A stretch of 61,655 nt of DNA from JAPLMI01 sp043798375. GTDB lineage: Bacteria > Omnitrophota > Gorgyraeia > 2-01-FULL-45-10. The DNA lies in NCBI GenBank assembly GCA_043798375.1, contig JAZDOS010000005.1, positions 1-61,655 of the forward strand, read 5' to 3'. Below the pieces are notes generated by a model, which was not told where the DNA came from, made no database searches, and saw only the letters and a program-made list of their open reading frames with translations. Every line of letters begins with the position of its first letter. The stretch's first letter is position 1. Positions 35,515-42,355 of this stretch are shown here, piece by piece. A program made the translations under genes and the position numbers.

Positions 35515-36294
35515 TTATTTCTTTCCGAACATATTGTCCTCGAGATCGCCTTCCTGATATATCACGAGTTTTGGCTGTCCCGTTAAAACAATCTTCTTCT
35601 CCGCTTCTATATATGTGGCCTTATCGCTGTAAGTGATATTCTCCCCTCTCGTAATCTTGACATTGCCTTCGCAGACGATCCGGCCTACCTTCTTTGTGGA
35701 CGGATCGAGGTCGATCGTTATCTTATCCGCGTCGATATTTCCATCGTCATTCGTGACCAGGACATTCCTGTTGAAATAGGCCTGATTCTTCTCGTAATCG
35801 AACAGGACCTCGCCGTCACACGTGACGAGCGTCTTTGTCTTTTGAGGCAAATCTTTCACCTGCTTCGGCTTACCCGTGCCGCCGCCCAGGACACCGGAGA
35901 AATCCATGACATCGCTATTCTTGTCGGGCCTGTTTTCTATCGTGGCTTTAACGTTCTCTGCCAGGCGCACATTATTTTTTGTCTTGTCGTAAATGCCCTT
36001 GTCGGCGGTAATTGTTGCCTGGGCATCATCCCCGTACGCGCTGGCGACGATGCTGTCTATCTTCACCTCATTTTCAGAGATCGACTCGGCGGATTGGCCC
36101 TTCACGTCCCACTTCTTCTTGCCGTTATCGGCGAGCCCCTCGAGATCGAATGACATGACCTTGTGCTTCACCTGATCCGCCATTTTATCGGCAGGCTCGT
36201 TCTTTTCCACAGCGCCCGATTTCGGCATCTCTTTCTTATCGCAGCCGGCGATAAGAACAAAGGTAAATAACAATACTGTTAACGCCCTGATCAT
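35515..36294 (-). CDS. lptC: LptC/LptA-like LPS export lipoprotein
   Basis: This 259-residue protein begins with MIRALTVLLFTFVLIAGC, a signal with a lipobox cysteine. The first half (about 45-125, SFDLEGLADNGKKKWDVKGQSAE) matches LptC. The second half (about 150-245, LVTCDGEVLFDYEKNQAYFNRNVLVTNDDGNIDAD) looks like the OstA/LptA jellyroll. It may therefore combine the LptC and LptA bridge roles, since it is longer than the usual LptC of about 190 residues and no separate lptA is seen. ATG at 36294 overlaps the lpxL stop (ATGA). Confidence 0.85.
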   Translation of the reverse strand: MIRALTVLLFTFVLIAGCDKKEMPKSGAVEKNEPADKMADQVKHKVMSFDLEGLADNGKKKWDVKGQSAESISENEVKIDSIVASAYGDDAQATITADKGIYDKTKNNVRLAENVKATIENRPDKNSDVMDFSGVLGGGTGKPKQVKDLPQKTKTLVTCDGEVLFDYEKNQAYFNRNVLVTNDDGNIDADKITIDLDPSTKKVGRIVCEGNVKITRGENITYSDKATYIEAEKKIVLTGQPKLVIYQEGDLEDNMFGKK

Positions 36295-37181
36295 ACCGGT
36301 TTCGTCTTCCACCGCCTGTGCATCCAGACCCACTGTTCCGGATACCTTCTTATATATGATTCTACCACATCGGACCATTCCTGAGTATTCTTAATTAAAT
36401 CGGCCGGTTTGTCGCCGGTATCCGCCAGTTTTATCGGCTCCTCTATCACAAGCTCGTGCCTGCCGTTCTTCCTTAGTATGAATACGGGTATGAGAGCGGC
36501 GCCGCTTGCCCTCGCGATTGCGGCCGGCCCTGCCGGCGTATAGGCGGGGAGCCCGAAGAAATTGACAAAAACACCTTCAACCGAGTCAACGTCCTGGTCG
36601 GCAACGATCCCGACGATCCTGTTCTCCTTCAAAACTTTCAATATCTTCCGGGGCGTTTCGTCCCTGTATATGACATTAACATCGTGGGTCTTCCGCAGAT
36701 AATTAAGATATTTATCGTATTTATCGAAATAGATCTTTCTCCCGACCGTCACGCCCGGATAATTATAGAGCCTCAAGGCCGCGGCCATCAGCTCCCAGTT
36801 GCCGATATGAGCCGTTATTATAATAATGCCTCTGCCTTTACGAAAGGCCTCGTCCAGAATTTGCCTGTTTTTTAACGTGACAAAATCGCCTATATTCTTT
36901 TCGTTTATTTTCGGGAAATTTACAAGCTCGGCCGCGGACTTACCTAAATTCCTGAATACGCCTTTCGCTATTTTCCTGATTTCGCCCGGCGATTTTTCTT
37001 TGCCAAGCGCCAGATCCAGGTTATCGATCGTTATATTTCTATATTTCGGAAGAAGGTAGTACGCGCACCCTCCCAAAAAACCGCCAATAGCAAGGCCCGC
37101 GCGAAGAGGCGCAAGGCAAAATAAGAACGCGCACGCCCTCCCAAGATAATACAGCAAGTATCTTCTCGCTTTGAACTTCAT
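36291..37181 (-). CDS. lpxL: Lipid A acyltransferase, LpxL/HtrB family
   Basis: This inner-membrane acyltransferase adds a secondary acyl chain to lipid A. A hydrophobic N-terminal segment (AGLAIGGFLGGCAYYLL) is followed by the HxxxxE catalytic motif IITAHIGNWELMAAAL near residue 120 and the motif ADQDVDSVEGVFVNFFGLPAYTPAGPAAIARASGA. The C-terminus has YPEQWVWMHRRWK. The length is 296 residues. It sits between kdsC and lptC, which fits lipid A-Kdo assembly. Confidence 0.92.
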   Translation of the reverse strand: MKFKARRYLLYYLGRACAFLFCLAPLRAGLAIGGFLGGCAYYLLPKYRNITIDNLDLALGKEKSPGEIRKIAKGVFRNLGKSAAELVNFPKINEKNIGDFVTLKNRQILDEAFRKGRGIIIITAHIGNWELMAAALRLYNYPGVTVGRKIYFDKYDKYLNYLRKTHDVNVIYRDETPRKILKVLKENRIVGIVADQDVDSVEGVFVNFFGLPAYTPAGPAAIARASGAALIPVFILRKNGRHELVIEEPIKLADTGDKPADLIKNTQEWSDVVESYIRRYPEQWVWMHRRWKTKPV

Positions 37182-37190
37182 AATGTTTAA

Positions 37191-37721
37191 CTATTTCAGG
37201 TATTTGGATGCGGCAAGGTCCCATTTATCCTGGGACTTCAGGATGAGGTCGCAGATCTCCCGCACCGCGCCCCTGCCGCCCATTTTGGAAGTGGTGTAAT
37301 GCGAGGCGGCCTTTACTTCGCCCACCGCGTTAGGCACGGCGACGGCAAAACCCACCCTTTTTAAAACGGATATATCTATAATGTCATCCCCTATGAAACA
37401 TATCTCTTCGGGCTTTACCCTGAAACGCTTCAGGATTTTATTGAAGGCGATGAGTTTATCTATATTTCCCTGATAGACCCCCGCAACCTTCATGTCGCGG
37501 GCCCGAAGCTTCACGATTCGGGATTTCTTCGCGGTTATTATGACAGTCTTGATTCCGGCCCTGTTCAAAAGCGTTATCCCGAAGCCGTCCTGGACGTCGA
37601 AAAACTTGAGTTCATCGCCGTATATGCTATATACGATTCGGCCATCCGTCATGACGCCGTCTATATCGAGTATGACAAGTTTTACGCCCTTTGCGCGGCC
37701 CAAAATATCCTGAGTCATCAT
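37191..37721 (-). CDS. kdsC: 3-deoxy-D-manno-octulosonate 8-phosphate phosphatase
   Basis: KdsC hydrolyses Kdo-8-phosphate to Kdo. It is a HAD phosphatase without a cap domain, with DIDGVMTD at residues 19-26 (nucleophile Asp19 and acid Asp21) and FIGDDIIDISVLKRVGFAVAVPNA as the metal motif. The length is 176 residues. Its ATG overlaps the kdsD stop. The kdsB-kdsA-kdsD-kdsC order makes the complete Kdo activation pathway. Confidence 0.95.
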   Translation of the reverse strand: MMTQDILGRAKGVKLVILDIDGVMTDGRIVYSIYGDELKFFDVQDGFGITLLNRAGIKTVIITAKKSRIVKLRARDMKVAGVYQGNIDKLIAFNKILKRFRVKPEEICFIGDDIIDISVLKRVGFAVAVPNAVGEVKAASHYTTSKMGGRGAVREICDLILKSQDKWDLAASKYLK

Positions 37722-38677
37722 ACAAGGCCCGCCTTCAAAAGGTCCTGAACATCGAGCAGGCCGATCGGGCGGCGAGCCTCATCTATCACCGGAAGCTCGT
37801 CTATCTTTTTCGAGCGTAATATTTCGAAGGCCTCCGCGGCAAGCCTGTCTTTATTTATCACTGTGGGATTTTTTGTCATGACGTCTTTTACAATTCTCTC
37901 TACCAGATCCGGCATCGTTTCAAGATGCCGCCTCAGGTCTCCATCGGTAAATATCCCCACAAACCTTCCCTTCGAATCAACGACGCTGGCCGATCCGGCG
38001 CGCGCGTTTGTGATAGCCAGCAATACTTTCTTTACTTTGGTATTTTCTTTTACGATCGGGTTGGCGTGCCCTTTACGCATAATATCAGCGACTTTCAATA
38101 TCAGGCGCTTGCCGAGGATCCCGCCCGGATGATAGAACGCGAAGTCTTTTTCCTTGAATTTTTTCCTGTCCAAAAGCGCTACGGCCAGCGCGTCACCCAT
38201 CGCCAACATCGCTGTCGTCGAAGTCGTCGGCGCCAGCCCCAGCGGGCATGCCTCCCTCTTTACGGACACGTCTATTGTATAATCCGCGAATTCCGCAAGC
38301 GTGGACCTGACATTCCCCGTCATCGCGACGAGCTTGGCCCCCATCTTTTTTACCATGGGAAGAAACTTCACGATCTCTTCGGTCTCTCCCGAGTTGGAAA
38401 GCGCAAGTATCAGGTCTTCGGAGGTGACCCTGCCCAGGTCGCCGTGCAGGGCTTCCGCCGGATGCAGATATAACGACGGCGTTCCGGTTGATGAAAGCGT
38501 CGCCGATATCTTTTGGGCGATGAAGCCGGGTTTGCCCATACCGGTTACTATGATGCGTCCCCTGACCCTGCAGATCGCGTTCACTATCCTTTCGAAATTC
38601 GAGTCGATCCTTTTCGATAAAGCCGCTATCGCGTCCCGCTCTATCTTCAAAACCTTTTTAGCTATTTTTTTAGACAT
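37718..38677 (-). CDS. kdsD: Arabinose-5-phosphate isomerase
   Basis: KdsD converts ribulose-5-phosphate to arabinose-5-phosphate, the first Kdo precursor. An N-terminal SIS domain (about 30-180) has GMGKPGFIAQKISATLSSTGTPSLYLHPAEALHGDLG and SNSGETEEIV. A pair of CBS domains follows (about 205-319). The length is 319 residues. It overlaps the neighbouring kdsC by four bases and kdsA by one. Confidence 0.96.
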   Translation of the reverse strand: MSKKIAKKVLKIERDAIAALSKRIDSNFERIVNAICRVRGRIIVTGMGKPGFIAQKISATLSSTGTPSLYLHPAEALHGDLGRVTSEDLILALSNSGETEEIVKFLPMVKKMGAKLVAMTGNVRSTLAEFADYTIDVSVKREACPLGLAPTTSTTAMLAMGDALAVALLDRKKFKEKDFAFYHPGGILGKRLILKVADIMRKGHANPIVKENTKVKKVLLAITNARAGSASVVDSKGRFVGIFTDGDLRRHLETMPDLVERIVKDVMTKNPTVINKDRLAAEAFEILRSKKIDELPVIDEARRPIGLLDVQDLLKAGLV

Positions 38678-39495
38678 TACCTGGCGGCCTTTTTGATCTT
38701 TTTGAGTTTAGCAAGCATCGCCCCCACCTCTTTCAGCTTTACCATGTTCGGCCCGTCGCTCAACGCCCTGTCCGGATCTTCGTGAACTTCAATAAATATA
38801 CCGTCCGCTCCGCATGCGGCCGCAGCCATCGAGAGATATGGTATAAACCGCCTCTCTCCGCCCGATTTATCGCCGAGGCCGCCGGGCATCTGGACAGAAT
38901 GGGTTGCGTCGTAAATGACCGGGTAGCCGAACTCTTTCATAATGACTATCGACCTGAAATCGCTGACCAGGTTATTATATCCGAAAGATACGCCCCGCTC
39001 TGTCAGTATTATCTTCTTGTTTCCGGCCGATTCGATCTTTTTGATAACGTGTTTCATGTCCCAGGGCGCAAGGAATTGCCCCTTCTTGATATTGACGGCC
39101 TTACCTGTTTTCGCCGCGGCTATTATAAGGTCTGTCTGCCTGGATAAGAACGCCGGTATCTGGATGACATCGAGGACGCCCGCCGCCTCCTCGACCTCAA
39201 CCTTGCAATGCACATCGGATAATACAGGAATGCCGAGCTCACTTTTAATTTTACTTAAAATCCTTAACCCTCTTTTTAATCCCGGCCCGCGATAAGAATT
39301 ACCGCTTGTCCGGTTTGCCTTGTCATAGCTTGATTTATAAATTAAAGCCATGCCGAGCTTCCCGGCTATGCCTGCGAGCGCCCTGGCGTGCCGGATAGCG
39401 CTCTCTTCGGACTCAATAACGCAAGGGCCCGCTATTAAGACGATGGGATTACTGCCGCCGATCTTCACATTGCCCGCGGCAACTTCTTTTACCAT
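38677..39495 (-). CDS. kdsA: 2-dehydro-3-deoxyphosphooctonate aldolase (Kdo-8-phosphate synthase)
   Basis: KdsA condenses arabinose-5-phosphate and PEP. LIAGPCVIESEE, YKSSYDKANRTS, GLRILSKIKSELGIPVLSDVH, IPAFLSRQTDLI and VIYDATHSVQMPGG are the family motifs. The asparagine at the typical metal position (DKANRTS) suggests the metal-independent type. The length is 272 residues. It starts at the kdsB stop (TAATG). Confidence 0.97.
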   Translation of the reverse strand: MVKEVAAGNVKIGGSNPIVLIAGPCVIESEESAIRHARALAGIAGKLGMALIYKSSYDKANRTSGNSYRGPGLKRGLRILSKIKSELGIPVLSDVHCKVEVEEAAGVLDVIQIPAFLSRQTDLIIAAAKTGKAVNIKKGQFLAPWDMKHVIKKIESAGNKKIILTERGVSFGYNNLVSDFRSIVIMKEFGYPVIYDATHSVQMPGGLGDKSGGERRFIPYLSMAAAACGADGIFIEVHEDPDRALSDGPNMVKLKEVGAMLAKLKKIKKAAR

Positions 39496-40244
39496 TATTT
39501 CTCTCTCTCCTTCAAAAGCTCCTCTTCAGCTCTCCTTAAATCCTCGGGCCTGTCAATACCGACCGTGTCGAACTTCGTCTCGACCGTCTTTATCCTGTAT
39601 CCGTTTTCAAGCGCCCTCAACTGCTCAAGCTTTTCCGCATTCTCAAGGCTTGATACAGGCAGGCTCCTTAAGACAAACAGGAAATCTTTCGTGTAGGCGT
39701 AAAGGCCTATATGCTTGTAATAAACGGGGCGTTTTTTCGGGTCGGTAACGCCCGTCCTGTTATACGGTATAGCGTATCTGGAAAAATAGAGGGCATAGCC
39801 GTTCTTATCAACAACTACCTTGACGACGTTGGAGTTCATAAGCTCCTCCCCGTCGTCAACCTTCTTTATTATCGTCGCCATCTGGGCGGCCTTCTCGTCT
39901 TCGAGAGCCAGGACAAGGGAATCTATCATTATGGGTTTTATAAGCGGTTCGTCGCCCTGGATATTCACGGCGATCCTGACATCTATAGGATTAACAACCT
40001 CGGCGATCCTGTCGGTGCCTGACGGCTGGTCGGGGGAAGTGTAGATGGCCTTTCCCCCGAAGCCCTGCACCACCTTCAATATCCTCTCATCGTCACACGC
40101 CACTATAAGATCGTCCAGCGTCTTGGCGCGGCGGGCGTTCTCCCACACATGCTGTATTACGGGCTTGCCCAGAAGGTTCGCGAGAACCTTTCCCTCGAAC
40201 CTCGTAGCGCCCCACCTGGCCGGTATTACTCCTATGGCTTTCAC
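39495..40244 (-). CDS. kdsB: 3-deoxy-manno-octulosonate cytidylyltransferase
   Basis: KdsB activates Kdo to CMP-Kdo. GVIPARWGATRFEGKVLANLLGKPVIQHVW is the nucleotide-binding start, with VVACDDERI, SGTDRIAEV and NIQGDEPLI following. GTG at 40244 lies six bases after GGAGC and forms a GTGA junction with the rfaE1 stop, so it is taken as the start (249 residues). A longer frame to 40262 lies inside rfaE1. Confidence 0.96.
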   Translation of the reverse strand: MKAIGVIPARWGATRFEGKVLANLLGKPVIQHVWENARRAKTLDDLIVACDDERILKVVQGFGGKAIYTSPDQPSGTDRIAEVVNPIDVRIAVNIQGDEPLIKPIMIDSLVLALEDEKAAQMATIIKKVDDGEELMNSNVVKVVVDKNGYALYFSRYAIPYNRTGVTDPKKRPVYYKHIGLYAYTKDFLFVLRSLPVSSLENAEKLEQLRALENGYRIKTVETKFDTVGIDRPEDLRRAEEELLKEREK

Positions 40245-41236
40245 TGACAGCTCCTTCCGCAAGCTAGTTCTTTCTCTATCCTATTTATAAGTTCCTGCGG
40301 CGTAACGACCGCAATGCCTATTTTCCCGACGACTATTCCCGCGGCGTAATTGGCGATATGGGCCGCCTTTACGGGGCTTGCGCCCGCGGCGAGCGATAGC
40401 GTAAAGCTGGCGATGACGGTATCTCCGGCGCCGGAGACGTCAAAGACTTCCTGCGCGACAGTCGCTATATGTTTCATCGGTTTACCTTTTTGAAACACCG
40501 CCATGCCGTTCTCGCCGAGCGTTATCAAGACGATCCTGCAGTTCAGTTTATTCAAAAGGACCTGGCCGGCCTTCTTCAGGCTGGAATCGTCCTTGATCTC
40601 AAATCCCGCGGCCCTCGCCGCTTCATGGTTATTCGGAGTTATGGCGGTGATACCTTTATAATACTTTAGATGCTCCTCCTTCGGATCTACGGATATTATC
40701 TTGCCGCTTTTTTTAGCAAGAGGCAGTACCTTGCCCAGTAAGAGCGGGGATATGACTCCCTTGCCATAGTCTTCTATTATAATGGCGTCAACGTTTTTGA
40801 TCATGCGTTCGACATAATTTATCAATTTCCCGGTAATGCCGGCGCTCAACCCGTCAACCTTTTCCTTGTCGATCCTTACAACCTGCTGATGATGAGCGAC
40901 GACCCGCGTCTTTAACGTCGTGGGCCTTGACTCATCCGTCATCACTCCTGCAGTATCTATACCTTTCCGCTCAAGCTCTCCCTTGAGAATCGCCCCGCGT
41001 TCATCGTCGCCGATCACCCCTACAAGATAAACGCCGGCCCCTAAAGACTGCAGGTTATTGGCGACGTTCGACGCGCCGCCCGGCATGAAACTTTCTTTCC
41101 TGACCCAGACAACGGGCACAGGCGCTTCGGGTGATATCCTCGTAACGTCGCCCCAGAGAAACTCGTCAAGTATCAGATCGCCTATTACCATTACTCTGGC
41201 GTTTTTGAAATTCGATATGATATTTTTCATATTCAT
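40241..41236 (-). CDS. rfaE1: D-glycero-beta-D-manno-heptose-7-phosphate kinase domain protein (RfaE1)
   Basis: This PfkB-family sugar kinase makes heptose-1,7-bisphosphate for inner-core heptose. VIGDLILDEFLWGDVTRISPEAPVPVV, the substrate loop GGASNVANNLQSLGA and the C-terminal DVSGAGDTVIASFTL (catalytic Asp) are diagnostic. It is the kinase domain only (331 residues); the adenylyltransferase half is not fused or adjacent. It ends by translational coupling with kdsB. Confidence 0.93.
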   Translation of the reverse strand: MNMKNIISNFKNARVMVIGDLILDEFLWGDVTRISPEAPVPVVWVRKESFMPGGASNVANNLQSLGAGVYLVGVIGDDERGAILKGELERKGIDTAGVMTDESRPTTLKTRVVAHHQQVVRIDKEKVDGLSAGITGKLINYVERMIKNVDAIIIEDYGKGVISPLLLGKVLPLAKKSGKIISVDPKEEHLKYYKGITAITPNNHEAARAAGFEIKDDSSLKKAGQVLLNKLNCRIVLITLGENGMAVFQKGKPMKHIATVAQEVFDVSGAGDTVIASFTLSLAAGASPVKAAHIANYAAGIVVGKIGIAVVTPQELINRIEKELACGRSCQ

Positions 41237-42159
41237 ATTTTTTCTATAATCGATCTGTAGAGAAGCGGCATCATTATCTCGTGATGGCCGATTATGTTGC
41301 AGCCCCTGCCGCCTTTTGATGTGGGCCTCGACAATATATTCTGGTAAGGCCTGTACTGGCTGATCATGTCAAAATTAGCGGTAGTAAACACCGTCAATTT
41401 GTTGCCGAGATTTCTTGCGACGGTGACAGCCTTTAAAAATACTTCGGGCAGCACAACCGCCGAACCGAAATTTATCGCCACGCCGCGCTCGAGCCTGGAG
41501 ATGCTGTAGATGAAGTTCCTGAAATCGAGAAGCGATCCCTCGCCTATCGCCTCGCCGTTTGCCGAAGGATGCTGGTGTATTATATCCGTCCCGATCGCGA
41601 CATGCGCCGTAACCGGAATATTCAATTCTGAGCCGGCCGCCAGGATGCTTAAATTTCTATGCGCAAGGCTCGCTTTTACTATCGCGCCGCCGACCGCCTC
41701 TCCTATGCCGAGGCCCCCGGTAAACCCGTCATTTATAGCGCCGTTAATAAAACTTGCCGTCTCCCTTGCCATACCGAACGAGCCGTCGAGTATCCCCTCG
41801 CCGACGTCTTCGCTCGTCCTGCCGATCATCGCTATCTCGGTATCGTGGATGATGCCCGCGCCGTTCAACGCTACAGCCTTTATGACGCCTCGCTTCATAA
41901 GGTCTACCACCAGAGGCGACAGGCCGCACTTTATCACGTGCGCGCCCATCATCAATATGACCATCTTGTCTTTTTTAAAAGCCTCGACAATCTTATCCGT
42001 AAGAAAGCGCAGGTTCCGGCTCGCGAGCACATCAGGCAGGCTATCGTAGAAGCTCTTGAAGCCGGAGCCCTTCTTCGTGACTTTTGCGAAGTCCTTTATC
42101 GATACCTTGCACTTCCTGGCATTAAGCGGTATCGTCCGTATCTTTGTAAGGTCCGCCAT
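41233..42159 (-). CDS. Deoxyhypusine-synthase-like protein of unknown function
   Basis: This 308-residue protein shows GAHVIKCGLSPLVVDLM, NGAGIIHDTEIAMIGRTSEDVGEGI, NIPVTAHVAIGTDIIHQHP, FGSAVVLPEVFLKAV and FTTANFDMISQYRP. The order and spacing resemble the Rossmann-like deoxyhypusine synthase fold (NIPV...DGS.GDM, GGG.P.HH, NTA.EFDGS). The SWGKI-type catalytic lysine is not seen, so deoxyhypusine synthesis is unlikely. It is the first gene of the heptose-Kdo-Lpt operon, which suggests a role in sugar or nucleotide-sugar metabolism. ATG at 42159 is preferred; GTG at 42171 falls in the leader hairpin. Confidence 0.55.
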   Translation of the reverse strand: MADLTKIRTIPLNARKCKVSIKDFAKVTKKGSGFKSFYDSLPDVLASRNLRFLTDKIVEAFKKDKMVILMMGAHVIKCGLSPLVVDLMKRGVIKAVALNGAGIIHDTEIAMIGRTSEDVGEGILDGSFGMARETASFINGAINDGFTGGLGIGEAVGGAIVKASLAHRNLSILAAGSELNIPVTAHVAIGTDIIHQHPSANGEAIGEGSLLDFRNFIYSISRLERGVAINFGSAVVLPEVFLKAVTVARNLGNKLTVFTTANFDMISQYRPYQNILSRPTSKGGRGCNIIGHHEIMMPLLYRSIIEKI

Positions 42160-42170
42160 ACATCTTTTCA

Positions 42171-42219
42171 CCCCGCACCTTCTCCTTCTAACCCCGCCCT
42201 TCTATAAGAAGGTGCGGGG
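42171..42219 (-). promoter_or_regulatory. Strong hairpin in the leader of the LPS operon
   Basis: Perfect 13-base arms CCCCGCACCTTCT (42171-42183) and AGAAGGTGCGGGG (42207-42219) enclose a loop that repeats a shortened arm (ccccgcccttct). The 3' end of the hairpin on the transcript touches the ribosome-binding GGGGTGA of the first gene, so it could limit translation. It has no U-tract directly after it. It is related in sequence to the hairpin at 24101-24134. Confidence 0.65.
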
Positions 42220-42235
42220 TCCCTTCAAGGCGTGT

Positions 42236-42265
42236 ATTGTAACATATATATTATTATATCGTCAA
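42236..42265 (-). promoter_or_regulatory. Promoter for the heptose-Kdo-Lpt operon
   Basis: On the minus strand TTGACG (42260-42265) and TACAAT (42236-42241) are spaced by 18 AT-rich bases. It precedes the leader hairpin and the nine-gene run that ends with lptB, which has no other clear internal promoter. Confidence 0.65.
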
Positions 42266-42295
42266 ATATATTGTGGTGTGGTGGCTAAATCCCGG

Positions 42296-42353
42296 GATAC
42301 AACCTGCGAGGTTTGCCGGTAGTTTTATACCGTTTAACCTCGCAGGTTGTATC
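42296..42353. repeat. Long perfect inverted repeat (AACCTGCGAGGTT type), copy 2
   Basis: Arms of 18 bases at 42296-42313 and 42336-42353 are perfect complements. The core AACCTGCGAGGTT is the same as at 34681-34742, but the 22-base loop differs. It begins two bases after the mfd stop on the transcript and probably serves as a terminator or RNA-stabilising hairpin. Confidence 0.9.
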
Positions 42354-42355
42354 GG

